Below, in pieces: positions 1-9,953 of a DNA stretch of 48,041 nucleotides; the first letter of the stretch is position 1; every line of letters starts with the position of its first letter. Below the pieces are notes generated by a model. The model was not told where the DNA came from. It did no database searches and was given only the letters and a program-made list of their open reading frames with translations. The position numbers and the translations under genes were made by a program. The stretch comes from Pseudomonadota bacterium (GTDB lineage Bacteria; Pseudomonadota; Gammaproteobacteria; Burkholderiales; Thiobacillaceae): positions 1-48,041 of the forward strand of contig JAJZRE010000012.1 in assembly GCA_021802945.1 (NCBI GenBank). Direction: 5' to 3'.

Positions 1-2
1 TG

Positions 3-140
3 AATTTTCCTTATCTTGCAGCAGTGCTTGCAGAGAGAGATGAGGAACATAAAAGGCAGATTTGGTCATTGAGTGTAGCTATTACCGCTCTAACTCTTTC
101 CGTGGCATCAATCATTGCGCAGATTGTTCTCGCGAAATGA
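3..140 (+). CDS. C-terminal end of a membrane-anchored protein (partial)
   Basis: An open frame runs in from the left edge and stops with TGA at 138-140. The 45 visible residues consist of a charged stretch (about residues 10-19, rich in E, D, K and R) followed by a single hydrophobic segment of about 22 residues ending in AQIVLAK, so this looks like the C-terminal membrane anchor of a larger protein. Its stop overlaps the gabD start in the form ATGA, which suggests translational coupling or a shared operon. Base composition is visibly more AT-rich than the rest of the window. The family cannot be told from this tail. Confidence 0.5.
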   Translation, partial: NFPYLAAVLAERDEEHKRQIWSLSVAITALTLSVASIIAQIVLAK

Positions 141-1591
141 AACTCGCTAACGCTGGCCTATTCAGACAACAAGCGCTCATCAATGGCAAATGGCAAGACG
201 CCGCCGACGGCGCGCGCTTCACCATTCACAACCCAGCCAATGGGGAAACCGTCGGCCATGCGCCGCGCTGCACCACGGCCGACACCGAGCGCGCCATCGA
301 AGCCGCGCATGCCGCCTTCCCCGCTTGGCGTGACCAGACCGCCAAGGCCCGCGCACAACTGCTGCGCCGCTGGTTCGACCTGATCCTCGCCCACCGCGAC
401 GATCTCGCCGCCATCATGGTCTCCGAGCAGGGCAAGCCGCTCGCCGAGGCGCTTGGCGAGATCGAGTACGCGGCGAGCTTCGTCGAGTGGTTCGCCGAGG
501 AGGCGCGGCGCGTCTACGGCGACGTGGTGCCGTCGCCGTGGGCGGACCGGCGCATGTTCACCTTGAAGCAGCCGGTCGGCGTGGCGGCGCTGATCACGCC
601 GTGGAATTTTCCCGCCGCGATGCTCACGCGCAAGGCCGGCGCGGCGCTCGCCGCCGGCTGCACGGTGGTGGCGAAGCCGGCGTCGCAGACGCCGTTCACC
701 GCGCTGGCGCTGGCCGAACTGGCGCGGCGCGCGGGGCTGCCGCCGGGGGTGCTGAACGTGGTCACCGGCGACGCGGAAACCATCGGCGGCGTGCTGACCT
801 CGCATCCGCGGGTGCGCAAGGTCTCGTTCACCGGCTCGACGTCGGTGGGCAAGCAGCTCCTCGCGCAGAGCGCGGGCACGCTGAAGCACGTGTCGCTCGA
901 ACTCGGCGGCAACGCGCCCTTCATCGTGTTCGACGACGCCGACCTCGACGCCGCGGTGGCGGGCGCGCTCGCGAGCAAGTACCGCAACAGCGGACAGACC
1001 TGCGTGTGCGCCAACCGGGTGTTCGTGCAGGACGCGATCTTCGACGCCTTCGCCGGAAAATTCGCTGCGGCCGTCGCGCAGCTGAAGGTGGGCGAGGGCT
1101 TCACGCCGGGCGTGGAAACCGGACCGCTGATCAATCCCGCCGCGCTGGAGAAGGTCGAGGCGCACATCGCCGACGCGCTCGCCCACGGCGCGACGCTGCT
1201 CACCGGCGGCCACCGCCACGCGCTCGGCAGGCAGTTCTTCCAGCCGACGGTGCTGAGCCGCTGCACCCCCGACATGCAGGTCTGCCGCGACGAGACCTTC
1301 GGCCCGGTGGCGCCGCTGATCCGCTTCGCCGACGAGGCCGAGGTGATCCGCATGGCCAACGACACCGACTATGGTCTCGCCGCCTACGCCTGGACGCGCG
1401 ACCTCGGCCGTGCCTGGCGGCTCGCGGAGCGGCTCGACTACGGCATGGTCGGCATCAACGCCGGCGTGATCTCCACCGCCGAGGCGGCGTTCGGCGGCGT
1501 CAAGCAGTCGGGGCTGGGGCGCGAGGGCGGGCGCGGCGGCATCGACGAATATCTGGAAAGCAGATACGTGAACCTGGGCGGGCTGACGTGA
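137..1591 (+). CDS. gabD: Succinate-semialdehyde dehydrogenase, NAD(P)+
   Basis: Oxidises succinate semialdehyde to succinate with NAD(P)+ in the cytoplasm, the last step of GABA degradation. The 484-residue protein has the full aldehyde dehydrogenase fold: the cofactor region with TPWNFP near residue 155, the general base Glu255 in LELGGNAP, and the catalytic Cys289 in SGQTCVCANR. Length matches E. coli GabD (482). I chose ATG 137 because the alignment-like N-terminus begins LFRQQALINGKW just after it; an open frame extends upstream to 62, but that stretch is AT-rich and belongs to the preceding gene in another frame. It converges on the dnr gene. The subfamily is likely from overall likeness, but another short-chain semialdehyde is possible. 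Confidence 0.88.
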   Translation: MKLANAGLFRQQALINGKWQDAADGARFTIHNPANGETVGHAPRCTTADTERAIEAAHAAFPAWRDQTAKARAQLLRRWFDLILAHRDDLAAIMVSEQGKPLAEALGEIEYAASFVEWFAEEARRVYGDVVPSPWADRRMFTLKQPVGVAALITPWNFPAAMLTRKAGAALAAGCTVVAKPASQTPFTALALAELARRAGLPPGVLNVVTGDAETIGGVLTSHPRVRKVSFTGSTSVGKQLLAQSAGTLKHVSLELGGNAPFIVFDDADLDAAVAGALASKYRNSGQTCVCANRVFVQDAIFDAFAGKFAAAVAQLKVGEGFTPGVETGPLINPAALEKVEAHIADALAHGATLLTGGHRHALGRQFFQPTVLSRCTPDMQVCRDETFGPVAPLIRFADEAEVIRMANDTDYGLAAYAWTRDLGRAWRLAERLDYGMVGINAGVISTAEAAFGGVKQSGLGREGGRGGIDEYLESRYVNLGGLT

Positions 1592-1663
1592 GCCTGCATC
1601 AGCCCGCCGCCCGGGGTACGCGCGTCTCCCAGAACGAACTCAGGCGCGCGCAGGAACGGCCAG

Positions 1664-1680
1664 GCGATCACGCTGATCGC
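1664..1680. terminator. Possible bidirectional terminator hairpin between gabD and dnr
   Basis: A 7-bp perfect stem (GCGATCA / TGATCGC) with a 3-nt loop lies between the convergent gabD and dnr stops. There is no T-run on either side, so intrinsic termination is not assured; it may only mark the 3' end of the messages. Confidence 0.25.
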
Positions 1681-1734
1681 GCCGCCTGCCCTGCATGCGG
1701 CCTGCCGATCCGGAGTCGGCATGGACCGTCACCT

Positions 1735-2412
1735 TCAGCTTAAGCGCCGCAATGCTTCGACATCGTTGAGCACGATAGTGTCGTCGTGCACGTCGATCAG
1801 GTGTTCGCCGCGCAGCCTGGCCAGGACGCGGGACAGGGTCTCCGGCTGGATACCCAGGCGCGAGGCGATGACATGTTTGGGAACCAGAAGCCGCACGCTG
1901 GGCGGTGCGACGTCGTCCGGCAACTGCTCCAGCAAATAGCCAATCACCCGCTGCGCGCCGCTGTGCAGGGTCAGGTGGTCGATCTCGTTGATCATGCCGT
2001 GCATGCGGCGGCTCATGGTCGACATCATCCGCAGACACAGATCGCTGTTACCGCGCAGCAGCTCAAGAAAACGCTGGTTATCCAGCGCGACCACTCGGGC
2101 CGCCTCCAGCGCTCGCGCATGGACCGGGTAATGTCCGCCCATGAACATCACCGCCTCGGCGAAATAATATCCCTGTCGAACCAGATCCATCACCTTCTCT
2201 TCGCCGCTGGGCGCCACCCGGCACAGCTTGATGATCCCCGACAGGACAAAGAAGAAATGCGTGCAGGGATCCCCCTGATCGAATAGGCGCTCGCCCTGCG
2301 CCAGGGCGCGAACAGTCGAGCGTTCCAGTACCGCATCGAATTCCGGCTCTCCCAGCGCGGCCAGGAGATAGCCGCTTTTGAGTTGTTGTTTGTCCAGAAG
2401 ACTTATATTCAT
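1735..2412 (-). CDS. dnr: Crp/Fnr-family transcriptional regulator, Dnr-like
   Basis: A 225-residue regulator of the Crp/Fnr superfamily. The cyclic-nucleotide-binding-like beta-barrel spans about residues 15-135 (FDQGDPCTHFFFVLSGIIKL; EAVMFMGG), followed by the long dimer helix and a C-terminal HTH with recognition helix around IQPETLSRVLARL. The Fnr-type four-cysteine N-terminal cluster is absent, so this is the Dnr/NnrR kind that senses NO (through heme in the studied Dnr) rather than an O2-sensing Fnr. It is divergent from the nirI/nirS genes, whose promoters carry matching boxes, so it is the likely activator. ATG 2412 was chosen because the conserved domain begins just after it; the open frame reaches 2682 but codes for unlikely sequence. 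No Shine-Dalgarno is visible; see the promoter finding. Confidence 0.85.
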   Translation of the reverse strand: MNISLLDKQQLKSGYLLAALGEPEFDAVLERSTVRALAQGERLFDQGDPCTHFFFVLSGIIKLCRVAPSGEEKVMDLVRQGYYFAEAVMFMGGHYPVHARALEAARVVALDNQRFLELLRGNSDLCLRMMSTMSRRMHGMINEIDHLTLHSGAQRVIGYLLEQLPDDVAPPSVRLLVPKHVIASRLGIQPETLSRVLARLRGEHLIDVHDDTIVLNDVEALRRLS

Positions 2413-2840
2413 GGGCGGAGTATAAATACAAAGAGGCGCTTGATATAAATCAAGGTGCGCCATCCCAGGCCGCCGCAGAATTGGCGCATATCCATCCGGC
2501 CATGAAGCCGACACGCACCACGCCTTCGCGCTCCGCCTGCCAGCAGGCCCAGGGAAGCCGGGGTCGGGAAGCGGCCGGGTGAAGCATTCCGCGAGCAGGC
2601 CCGCCATGGATGCGGGTGAGGGGCTGAAGGGCGAGGGCATACAAGGCGAAGGAAAACCGCACGCATCATCGGATGCCTTCACTTTTCCGCGCTGGCCGTC
2701 GTTGTGTTTTCACCACCCTGGTCTACCCTTGTTGCAAGAAGCGCGGCAGCTGATAGTTGATTGGAATACTTGGGTTATTGATGCTGCATACGTTGAGTGG
2801 ATATGCGGCGCCGCGACTTCAAACAACCATAACCAGGACA
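2413..2840. other. Divergent intergenic region between dnr and nirI
   Basis: About 430 nt without a supported gene. It holds the perfect Fnr/Dnr box at 2440-2453, a TATACT -10-like hexamer on the minus strand (plus positions 2419-2424) just before the dnr ATG, and a weak half-box TTGAT at 2757-2761 followed by ATACT that could serve nirI. Open frames crossing it are extensions of dnr and nirI and look non-coding. Confidence 0.55.
2440..2453. promoter_or_regulatory. Perfect Fnr/Dnr box
   Basis: TTGATATAAATCAA is a perfect TTGAT-N4-ATCAA palindrome. Its centre is 34.5 nt before the dnr start codon and about 395 nt before the nirI start. The short distance to dnr does not allow the usual -41.5 activator geometry upstream of that ATG, so autoregulation by overlap with the -35 region is one possibility. 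Confidence 0.8.
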
Positions 2841-4598
2841 GTGGAGATCCCCATTAGACAGCGTCACGCGTGTCCCGCCTGGGCGACGTTTCTCTATCTG
2901 CTGTTCCTGTTCGCCGCCATGCCAAGGGCCCACGCGGATTTCGCCGCCGACTACCCGCAGGCGCTCGCCCTGTTCCCTGCCGCCGACCGGTTCGGCGAAC
3001 CCGAAGGGAATCCGCCTGCCGCGCCGGTCTATCAAAACGATCAACTGATCGGCTATGCGTTTCTCACCGCGGATATGGTGCGCATACCCGCCTACTCCGG
3101 CCGACCGATCAATGTGCTGGTGGGCATCGATACCAAGGGGCGCATCGCAGGCGCGCGCATCGTCCAGCACGAGGAACCCATCCTCGCCGCCGGAGTGAGT
3201 GAAGCGCGGCTGGCGCGCTATGTTGACCAGTACCGCGGCAAACCGGCGAGCCGCCGCATCATTGTCGGCGCTCGGCGCGAAGGCTACGCCACCGTCGACG
3301 CCATCTCCGGCGCCACCATTACCGTCATGGTGATCAATGCCACCATCACCGGCGCGGTCAAGATGGTGGCGGAGTCGCGGGGCATTCAGCCCGCCGAGAC
3401 GGAAGCCCAACCCATCTCGGCACCGGCCGCCCCCCCGCCCACGGCGGCACCCGCGCGGCCGACCGCCAAGGTGGGGACGACGCCGGCGCGAATGGCCAGG
3501 AAAGCCTCTCCGCCGCCGCACGCCGCGCCTCCCGCCATGCCCGCGCCAGATGCCGCGATACGCACCCCTGCGCCCCCAACGTTCGCAATCGATACGGATG
3601 ACGAAGAGCCCATTTGGCTCACCGTGTGGGCACAGCGCAAGCTGCAGATCACCCTGCTCTTGCTGGGCCTGACCCTGCTCACCGGGATTCTGCTGTTCCA
3701 GGACTATCTGGCACGGCGTCCACATCTGCTGGCCCGGGTTCGTCTGGGCTTTCTCCTCTACACCCTGTTTTTCATCGGCTGGTATTCCCTCGGCCAATTA
3801 TCGATTATCAACGTGCTGACCTTCATGAGCGCCGTCACGCATCAATTCAGCTGGGATACCTTTCTCATTGATCCCATGCTGTTCCTGCTCTGGTCCTTTG
3901 TCGCCATTACGCTCCTGTTGTGGGGTCGGGGTGTCTACTGCGGATGGCTGTGTCCATTCGGGGCCTTGCAGGAACTCGCCTACAAGCTCGCTCGCAAACT
4001 CAGGCTGCCGTTTTTCGTGATACCCCATATGGTGCATGAGCGCCTGCAGGCACTGAAAATCATCATCCTGCTCGTGCTGTTCGGCCTGTCCCTGCAATCC
4101 ATGAGCGGGGCTATACGGGCGGTCGAAATCGAGCCGTTCAAGACCGCCATCACGCTACGCTTTCAGCGTGAGTGGGGCTATGTGGCCTTTGCTTTGGGCG
4201 TGATCGCCCTCTCTGCCTTCAACCGCAAGTTCTACTGCAAATATATCTGCCCGCTCGGCGCCGCACTCATCATTCCTGGCCGTTTCCACATGTTCGAGTG
4301 GCTGCGCAGGCGCAAGGAGTGCGGCAAACCCTGCCAGGTGTGCGCGGTCGAATGCGAGATCCAGGCTATCCGCCCCACAGGCGAGATCGTCATCAACGAA
4401 TGTCACCATTGCCTTGATTGTCAGGTCACCTATTATGACAGTCGCAAATGTGTCCCTCTGGTAGATAAACGCAAGCGCCGTGAGCAGCTAGGGAAGGGGC
4501 GCCATCTGGCCAAGAACCAGGAGGAACCTGTCAGTGTCTCGCGACCGGGAGACATCCCGGCCTCAGCGGCATCGGCGGACAAGACGGGAAAAGAATAA
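2841..4598 (+). CDS. nirI: NosR/NirI-family membrane flavo-iron-sulfur protein
   Basis: Membrane protein of the NosR/NirI family, which carries electrons to periplasmic denitrification enzymes and is needed for their expression or activity. From GTG 2841 it has 585 residues: a signal peptide ending in AHA, a periplasmic FMN-binding domain with the flavinylation motif SGAT (Thr159), a proline/alanine-rich linker (about 185-250), five or six membrane helices, two CxxxCP motifs (Cys367/371 and Cys466/470), and a C-terminal ferredoxin-like part with two cysteine clusters. GTG 2841 has an AGGA four bases before it and gives a clean signal peptide; TTG 2757 or ATG 2781 are alternatives. Being next to nirS with no nosZ in view suggests NirI rather than NosR. 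It is shorter than typical NosR (about 700). Confidence 0.75.
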   Translation: MEIPIRQRHACPAWATFLYLLFLFAAMPRAHADFAADYPQALALFPAADRFGEPEGNPPAAPVYQNDQLIGYAFLTADMVRIPAYSGRPINVLVGIDTKGRIAGARIVQHEEPILAAGVSEARLARYVDQYRGKPASRRIIVGARREGYATVDAISGATITVMVINATITGAVKMVAESRGIQPAETEAQPISAPAAPPPTAAPARPTAKVGTTPARMARKASPPPHAAPPAMPAPDAAIRTPAPPTFAIDTDDEEPIWLTVWAQRKLQITLLLLGLTLLTGILLFQDYLARRPHLLARVRLGFLLYTLFFIGWYSLGQLSIINVLTFMSAVTHQFSWDTFLIDPMLFLLWSFVAITLLLWGRGVYCGWLCPFGALQELAYKLARKLRLPFFVIPHMVHERLQALKIIILLVLFGLSLQSMSGAIRAVEIEPFKTAITLRFQREWGYVAFALGVIALSAFNRKFYCKYICPLGAALIIPGRFHMFEWLRRRKECGKPCQVCAVECEIQAIRPTGEIVINECHHCLDCQVTYYDSRKCVPLVDKRKRREQLGKGRHLAKNQEEPVSVSRPGDIPASAASADKTGKE

Positions 4599-6443
<1,845 letters not shown>

Positions 6444-6451
6444 GCGGAACG

Positions 6452-6474
6452 GGCGGAGCAGAGACTGCTCCGCC
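6452..6474 (+). terminator. Strong hairpin between nirS and nirC
   Basis: Perfect 10-bp GC-rich stem (GGCGGAGCAG / CTGCTCCGCC) with a 3-nt AGA loop, nine bases after the nirS stop. It is not followed by a T-run, so rather than a full terminator it may protect the nirS 3' end or let only part of transcription pass into nirC onward. Confidence 0.5.
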
Positions 6475-6503
6475 ACGATCGCAAACAGGCAACAAAAAAA
6501 CAA

Positions 6504-6848
6504 ATGCGCCCTTCATGGACCCTGGGAGTGGCTCTGGAAATGATGCTCTCCACCGCCGCGACCGCCGCCTTGGCCGAATCGCCCCATCCCGGCCGCGAAC
6601 GGGAGACCCAGCTCATTCGCCTCGTGCGCCAGGACTGCGGTTCCTGTCACGGCATGCGCCTTACCGGCGGCCTCGGCCCCGCGCTCACGCCGGCGGCGCT
6701 GCAGGACAAACCCGCCGACGCCCTGGTACAGGCCATCCTTCAGGGGCGGCCCGGCACGCCCATGCCGCCGTGGAAGAATTTCATCTCCGGGCCGGAAGCG
6801 GTCTGGATCGTGGATGGGCTCAAGAAAGGGTTTCCCGATGTCCGTTAG
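6504..6848 (+). CDS. nirC: Periplasmic c-type cytochrome NirC
   Basis: Small monoheme cytochrome (114 residues) that donates electrons to NirS or takes part in heme d1 maturation. It has an N-terminal export signal ending near AALA (residue 24) and one heme motif CGSCH (Cys45, Cys48, His49); the likely Met ligand lies in GTPMPPW (about residue 93). It sits directly behind nirS, where nirC is usually found, and overlaps nirF by 11 bp. Size agrees with known NirC. Confidence 0.9.
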   Translation: MRPSWTLGVALEMMLSTAATAALAESPHPGRERETQLIRLVRQDCGSCHGMRLTGGLGPALTPAALQDKPADALVQAILQGRPGTPMPPWKNFISGPEAVWIVDGLKKGFPDVR

Positions 6849-8010
6849 ACTCGCAGGCCTGTTTCTCGCGCTCGCCATCCTGTCTGGCTGCGCCACCCCC
6901 ACACTGCGCGGCACCGGCGACCTCGGCGTCGTCATCGAACGCGCCACCGGCAGCGTCCGGATCGTCGACACCACCCATCACGCCAGCCTGGCGCGCGTGG
7001 GCGGCCTGGGCGATTTGTCGCATGCCTCCATCTGCTACTCGCGCGACGAGCGCTACGCTTACGTGTTCGGCCGCGACGGGGGCCTGACCAAGGTCGACCT
7101 GCTGCGCCGGCGCATCGACCGCCGCATCGTCCAGGCGGGCAACAGCATCGGCGGCGCCATCTCGCCCGACGGCAAGCTGGTCGCCGTTGCCAACTACGAA
7201 CCCGGCGGCGTGAAGGTGTTCGATGCGAACGACCTCTCGCCCGTGGCCGACATTCCCGCCGCGGGTGCCGACGGCAAGCGTTCGAAGGTGGTCGGCCTGG
7301 TGGACGCGCCGGGGCACAAGTTCGTATTCAGCCTCTACGACGCCGGCGAGATCTGGGTCGCCGACATGCACGATCCCCGGCATCCGGTGCTGCACAAATT
7401 CGCCGGCATCGGCAAGGAGCCCTACGACGGCATGATCACATCCGATGGCCGCTTCTACGCCGCCGGCCTGTTCGGCGAGGATGGCGTGGCCCTGCTGGAC
7501 CTGTGGAATCCCGACGCCGGCGTAAAGCGGGCGCTGGTCGAGTTCGGCCGTCATGGCGAGAAGTTCCCCGTCTACAAAATGCCGCACCTCGAGGGCTGGG
7601 CCGCCACCGGCGACCGGGTTGTGCTGCCCGCCGCCGGCAAACACGAGGTCATCATCGCGGACCAGCAAACCTGGAAGGAGATCGCGCGCGTGCCGGTCGC
7701 CGGCCAGGCCGTGTTCGCCATCGCCCGGCCGGACGGCCGGCAGGTATGGATCAACTTCGCCTTCCCCGACAACGATACGGTGCAGGTGCTCGATCTGCCC
7801 ACCCGCCGCATCGTGCAGACCCTGAAACCGGGCAAGGGCGTCTTGCATCTGGAATTCGCGCCCCGCGGCGAAGAGGTCTGGCTGTCGCTGCGCGACGAGA
7901 ATCGCATCGACATCTATGACCCGGATACGTTCGCCCGTACCGGCAGCCTGCCTGCCGAAAGTCCCAGCGGCATCTTCTTCACCGTGCGCGCGCACCGGAT
8001 CGGACTATGA
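6838..8010 (+). CDS. nirF: Heme d1 biosynthesis protein NirF (lipoprotein)
   Basis: NirF acts late in heme d1 synthesis and in studied species binds the precursor dihydro-heme d1 in the periplasm. The 390-residue product opens with a lipoprotein signal whose lipobox LSGC ends at Cys18, so it should be anchored to the membrane. The rest is a beta-propeller related to the d1 domain of NirS (DLGVVIERATGSVRIVD at the start; repeated YxFGRDGGLTKVD-like blades). ATG 6838 is chosen because it directly precedes the signal; it lies inside the end of nirC. The stop overlaps the next start as ATGA. Confidence 0.93.
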   Translation: MSVRLAGLFLALAILSGCATPTLRGTGDLGVVIERATGSVRIVDTTHHASLARVGGLGDLSHASICYSRDERYAYVFGRDGGLTKVDLLRRRIDRRIVQAGNSIGGAISPDGKLVAVANYEPGGVKVFDANDLSPVADIPAAGADGKRSKVVGLVDAPGHKFVFSLYDAGEIWVADMHDPRHPVLHKFAGIGKEPYDGMITSDGRFYAAGLFGEDGVALLDLWNPDAGVKRALVEFGRHGEKFPVYKMPHLEGWAATGDRVVLPAAGKHEVIIADQQTWKEIARVPVAGQAVFAIARPDGRQVWINFAFPDNDTVQVLDLPTRRIVQTLKPGKGVLHLEFAPRGEEVWLSLRDENRIDIYDPDTFARTGSLPAESPSGIFFTVRAHRIGL

Positions 8011-9005
8011 GCGACGTCCACCTCAGCCTGCTCAATGATTTCCAGCGCGGCTTTCCGCTGATCCCGGCGCCGTTCGACGTCATTTCCGACCGCCTCGGCA
8101 TGGGCGTGGAGGAACTGCTCGACACCCTGCGCCGCCTGGTTCGCGAAGGCGTCGTCAGCCGCGTCGGCGCCGTGTTCCGTCCGAATCGCATCGGGGTCAG
8201 CACCCTCGCTGCCATGGCCGTGCCCGCGGCACGCCTGGCCGACGTTGCGCAGCGGGTAAATCGCCATCCGGAGATCAACCACAACTACGAACGCGAACAT
8301 CGGTTCAATCTCTGGCTCGTCGCCACCGCTGCCAACGCGGCCCATCTGGATCGCGTGCTGCATGACATCGAGCAGGAGGCTGGATTGCGCATCATGCGTC
8401 TGCCCATGGTGCAGGACTATCACATCGACCTCGGCTTCGATCTGCGCGCCACGGTGGCCCTTGCCGATCTCCGGAGCATGAAGGGGCCGGCCGCGAATAC
8501 CGGGCAGAGCCTCGACGCCCAGGACTATGCCCTGATCGCGGCGATCCAGGATGGTCTGCCCCTCGTTACGCGCCCCTATGCCGCAATCGGCACCATCGCC
8601 GGACTTTCGGAAGCAGAGGTACTGCTTCGCCTGGAACACCTGCTGAACCAGGACATCATCAAACGCTTCGGCATCGTGGTGCGCCACCACGAACTGGGCT
8701 TTCGTGCCAATGCCATGGTGGTGTGGAACATTCCGGATGAGCGCATCGACGAACTCGGCCGCTGCACCGGCGCTTCCGGCCTGGTCAACCTCTGCTACCA
8801 GCGTCCGCGCCACCTGCCCGACTGGCCCTACAACCTGTTCGCCATGATTCACGGCAAGGACCGTGCCGCCGTGATGGAAAGGCTGGTTCTGCTGCGCGAG
8901 CAGTGCGGCCTGAAGGATTTCGAGCACGAGGTGCTGTTCAGCAAACAGCGCTTCAAGCAGACCGGTGCGCACTATGTCGAAGCCCAATGCGAGAAGGCGG
9001 CGTGA
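8007..9005 (+). CDS. nirDL: NirD-NirL fusion, siroheme decarboxylase subunit
   Basis: With NirG and NirH, NirD/NirL proteins remove two acetate carboxylates from siroheme to give 12,18-didecarboxysiroheme on the way to heme d1. This 332-residue protein has two Lrp/AsnC-like units in one chain. The N-terminal half (about 1-150) carries HNYEREHRFNLW, as in NirD, and the C-terminal half (about 170-332) carries RPRHLPDWPYNLFAM, as in NirL; they are joined by a short linker near residue 155. The HTH remnants do not imply DNA binding. It is coupled by ATGA to nirF and by TGATG to nirG. Fusions of this kind are known, so this is a variant rather than a novelty. Confidence 0.9.
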   Translation: MSDVHLSLLNDFQRGFPLIPAPFDVISDRLGMGVEELLDTLRRLVREGVVSRVGAVFRPNRIGVSTLAAMAVPAARLADVAQRVNRHPEINHNYEREHRFNLWLVATAANAAHLDRVLHDIEQEAGLRIMRLPMVQDYHIDLGFDLRATVALADLRSMKGPAANTGQSLDAQDYALIAAIQDGLPLVTRPYAAIGTIAGLSEAEVLLRLEHLLNQDIIKRFGIVVRHHELGFRANAMVVWNIPDERIDELGRCTGASGLVNLCYQRPRHLPDWPYNLFAMIHGKDRAAVMERLVLLREQCGLKDFEHEVLFSKQRFKQTGAHYVEAQCEKAA

Positions 9006-9448
9006 TGGACGAGCTGGATCGCGCGCTCATCAATACGCTGCAAGGCGGCTTTCCGATTTGCGAACAGCCCTATGCGGAGGTGGCGGCGCGCGTCGGCAGC
9101 GATGAGGCGGCCGTCATCGCGCACATCGACAGCCTGCTGCAGCGTGGGCTGCTGTCGCGCTTCGGCCCCATGTACCACGCGGAACAGATGGGCGGCGCCC
9201 TGAGCCTGGCGGCGATGCAGATCCCGCCCGACGACTACGAGCGCGTCGCCACGGTGGTCAACCGCCAGCCGGAGGTCGCCCACAACTACGAACGCAACCA
9301 CCGCCTCAACATGTGGTTCGTGCTGGCGACCGAAACGCCGGAGGGCCAGCGCGAGGCCATCGCGCGCATCGAGGCCGAGGCGGGCCACCCGGTCTACAAC
9401 ATGCCCAAGATCCGGGAATATTTCGTGGAACTGAAGCTGCAGGTATGA
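9005..9448 (+). CDS. nirG: Siroheme decarboxylase subunit NirG
   Basis: A 147-residue Lrp/AsnC-like protein of the heme d1 pathway. It shares HNYERNHRLNMWFV with the first half of NirDL, placing it in the NirD/NirG branch. The family partners with a NirH/NirL-type chain to form an active decarboxylase. The start is ATG 9005, reached by a TGATG overlap with nirDL; an upstream reading frame exists but duplicates the end of nirDL out of frame. The stop overlaps nirH as ATGA. Confidence 0.9.
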   Translation: MDELDRALINTLQGGFPICEQPYAEVAARVGSDEAAVIAHIDSLLQRGLLSRFGPMYHAEQMGGALSLAAMQIPPDDYERVATVVNRQPEVAHNYERNHRLNMWFVLATETPEGQREAIARIEAEAGHPVYNMPKIREYFVELKLQV

Positions 9449-9945
9449 ACGCGCCCAAGGAACTGAAGCTGCTGGACGAGACCGACCGTCGCATCATTCA
9501 AGCGACCCAGGCCGGCCTGCCCCTCACTGCCCGCCCCTACCACACCATCGCCGCGCAGCTGGGCGTAGAGGCGGCGGAAGTGATGCATCGCATGCAGCGC
9601 ATGCTCGACCTTGGCATCATCCGCCGCATCGGCGCGGTGCCCAACCACTACGCGCTGGGTTACCGCGCCAACGGCATGACGGTGTGGGACGTGGCGGACG
9701 ACCAAATCGACGAACTCGGCGCGCGCGTCGGCCGGCTGGACTTCGTCACCCATTGCTACCAGCGTCCGCGCCACCTGCCGGACTGGCCCTACAACCTGTT
9801 CGCCATGGTGCACGGCCGGACGCGCGAGGAAGTCGAAGAGAAGGCGCGCGTCATCGCCGTCCTGCTGGGCGCGGCGAGTCGAGGGGACGACATTCTGTAC
9901 AGCACGCGCATCCTGAAGAAAACCGGGCTGCGCATCGGCGCCTAG
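9445..9945 (+). CDS. nirH: Siroheme decarboxylase subunit NirH
   Basis: A 166-residue Lrp/AsnC-like subunit carrying CYQRPRHLPDWPYNLFAM, nearly identical to the second half of NirDL, so it belongs to the NirL/NirH branch. Together with NirDL and NirG it would give the four-unit siroheme decarboxylase set seen in many cd1 denitrifiers. The start at ATG 9445 overlaps the nirG stop. It is followed after eight bases by nirJ, whose AGGA ribosome site lies just after the nirH stop. Confidence 0.9.
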   Translation: MNAPKELKLLDETDRRIIQATQAGLPLTARPYHTIAAQLGVEAAEVMHRMQRMLDLGIIRRIGAVPNHYALGYRANGMTVWDVADDQIDELGARVGRLDFVTHCYQRPRHLPDWPYNLFAMVHGRTREEVEEKARVIAVLLGAASRGDDILYSTRILKKTGLRIGA

Positions 9946-9953
9946 GACACGAC

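Noticed and set aside
158-1219. Long antisense open frame across gabD
   Set aside because: Shadow of a high-GC gene: low-complexity Arg/Gly/Ala translation, no motifs, and gabD is clearly real on the other strand. The same applies to the long antisense frames over nirS, nirF, nirN, norD and others.
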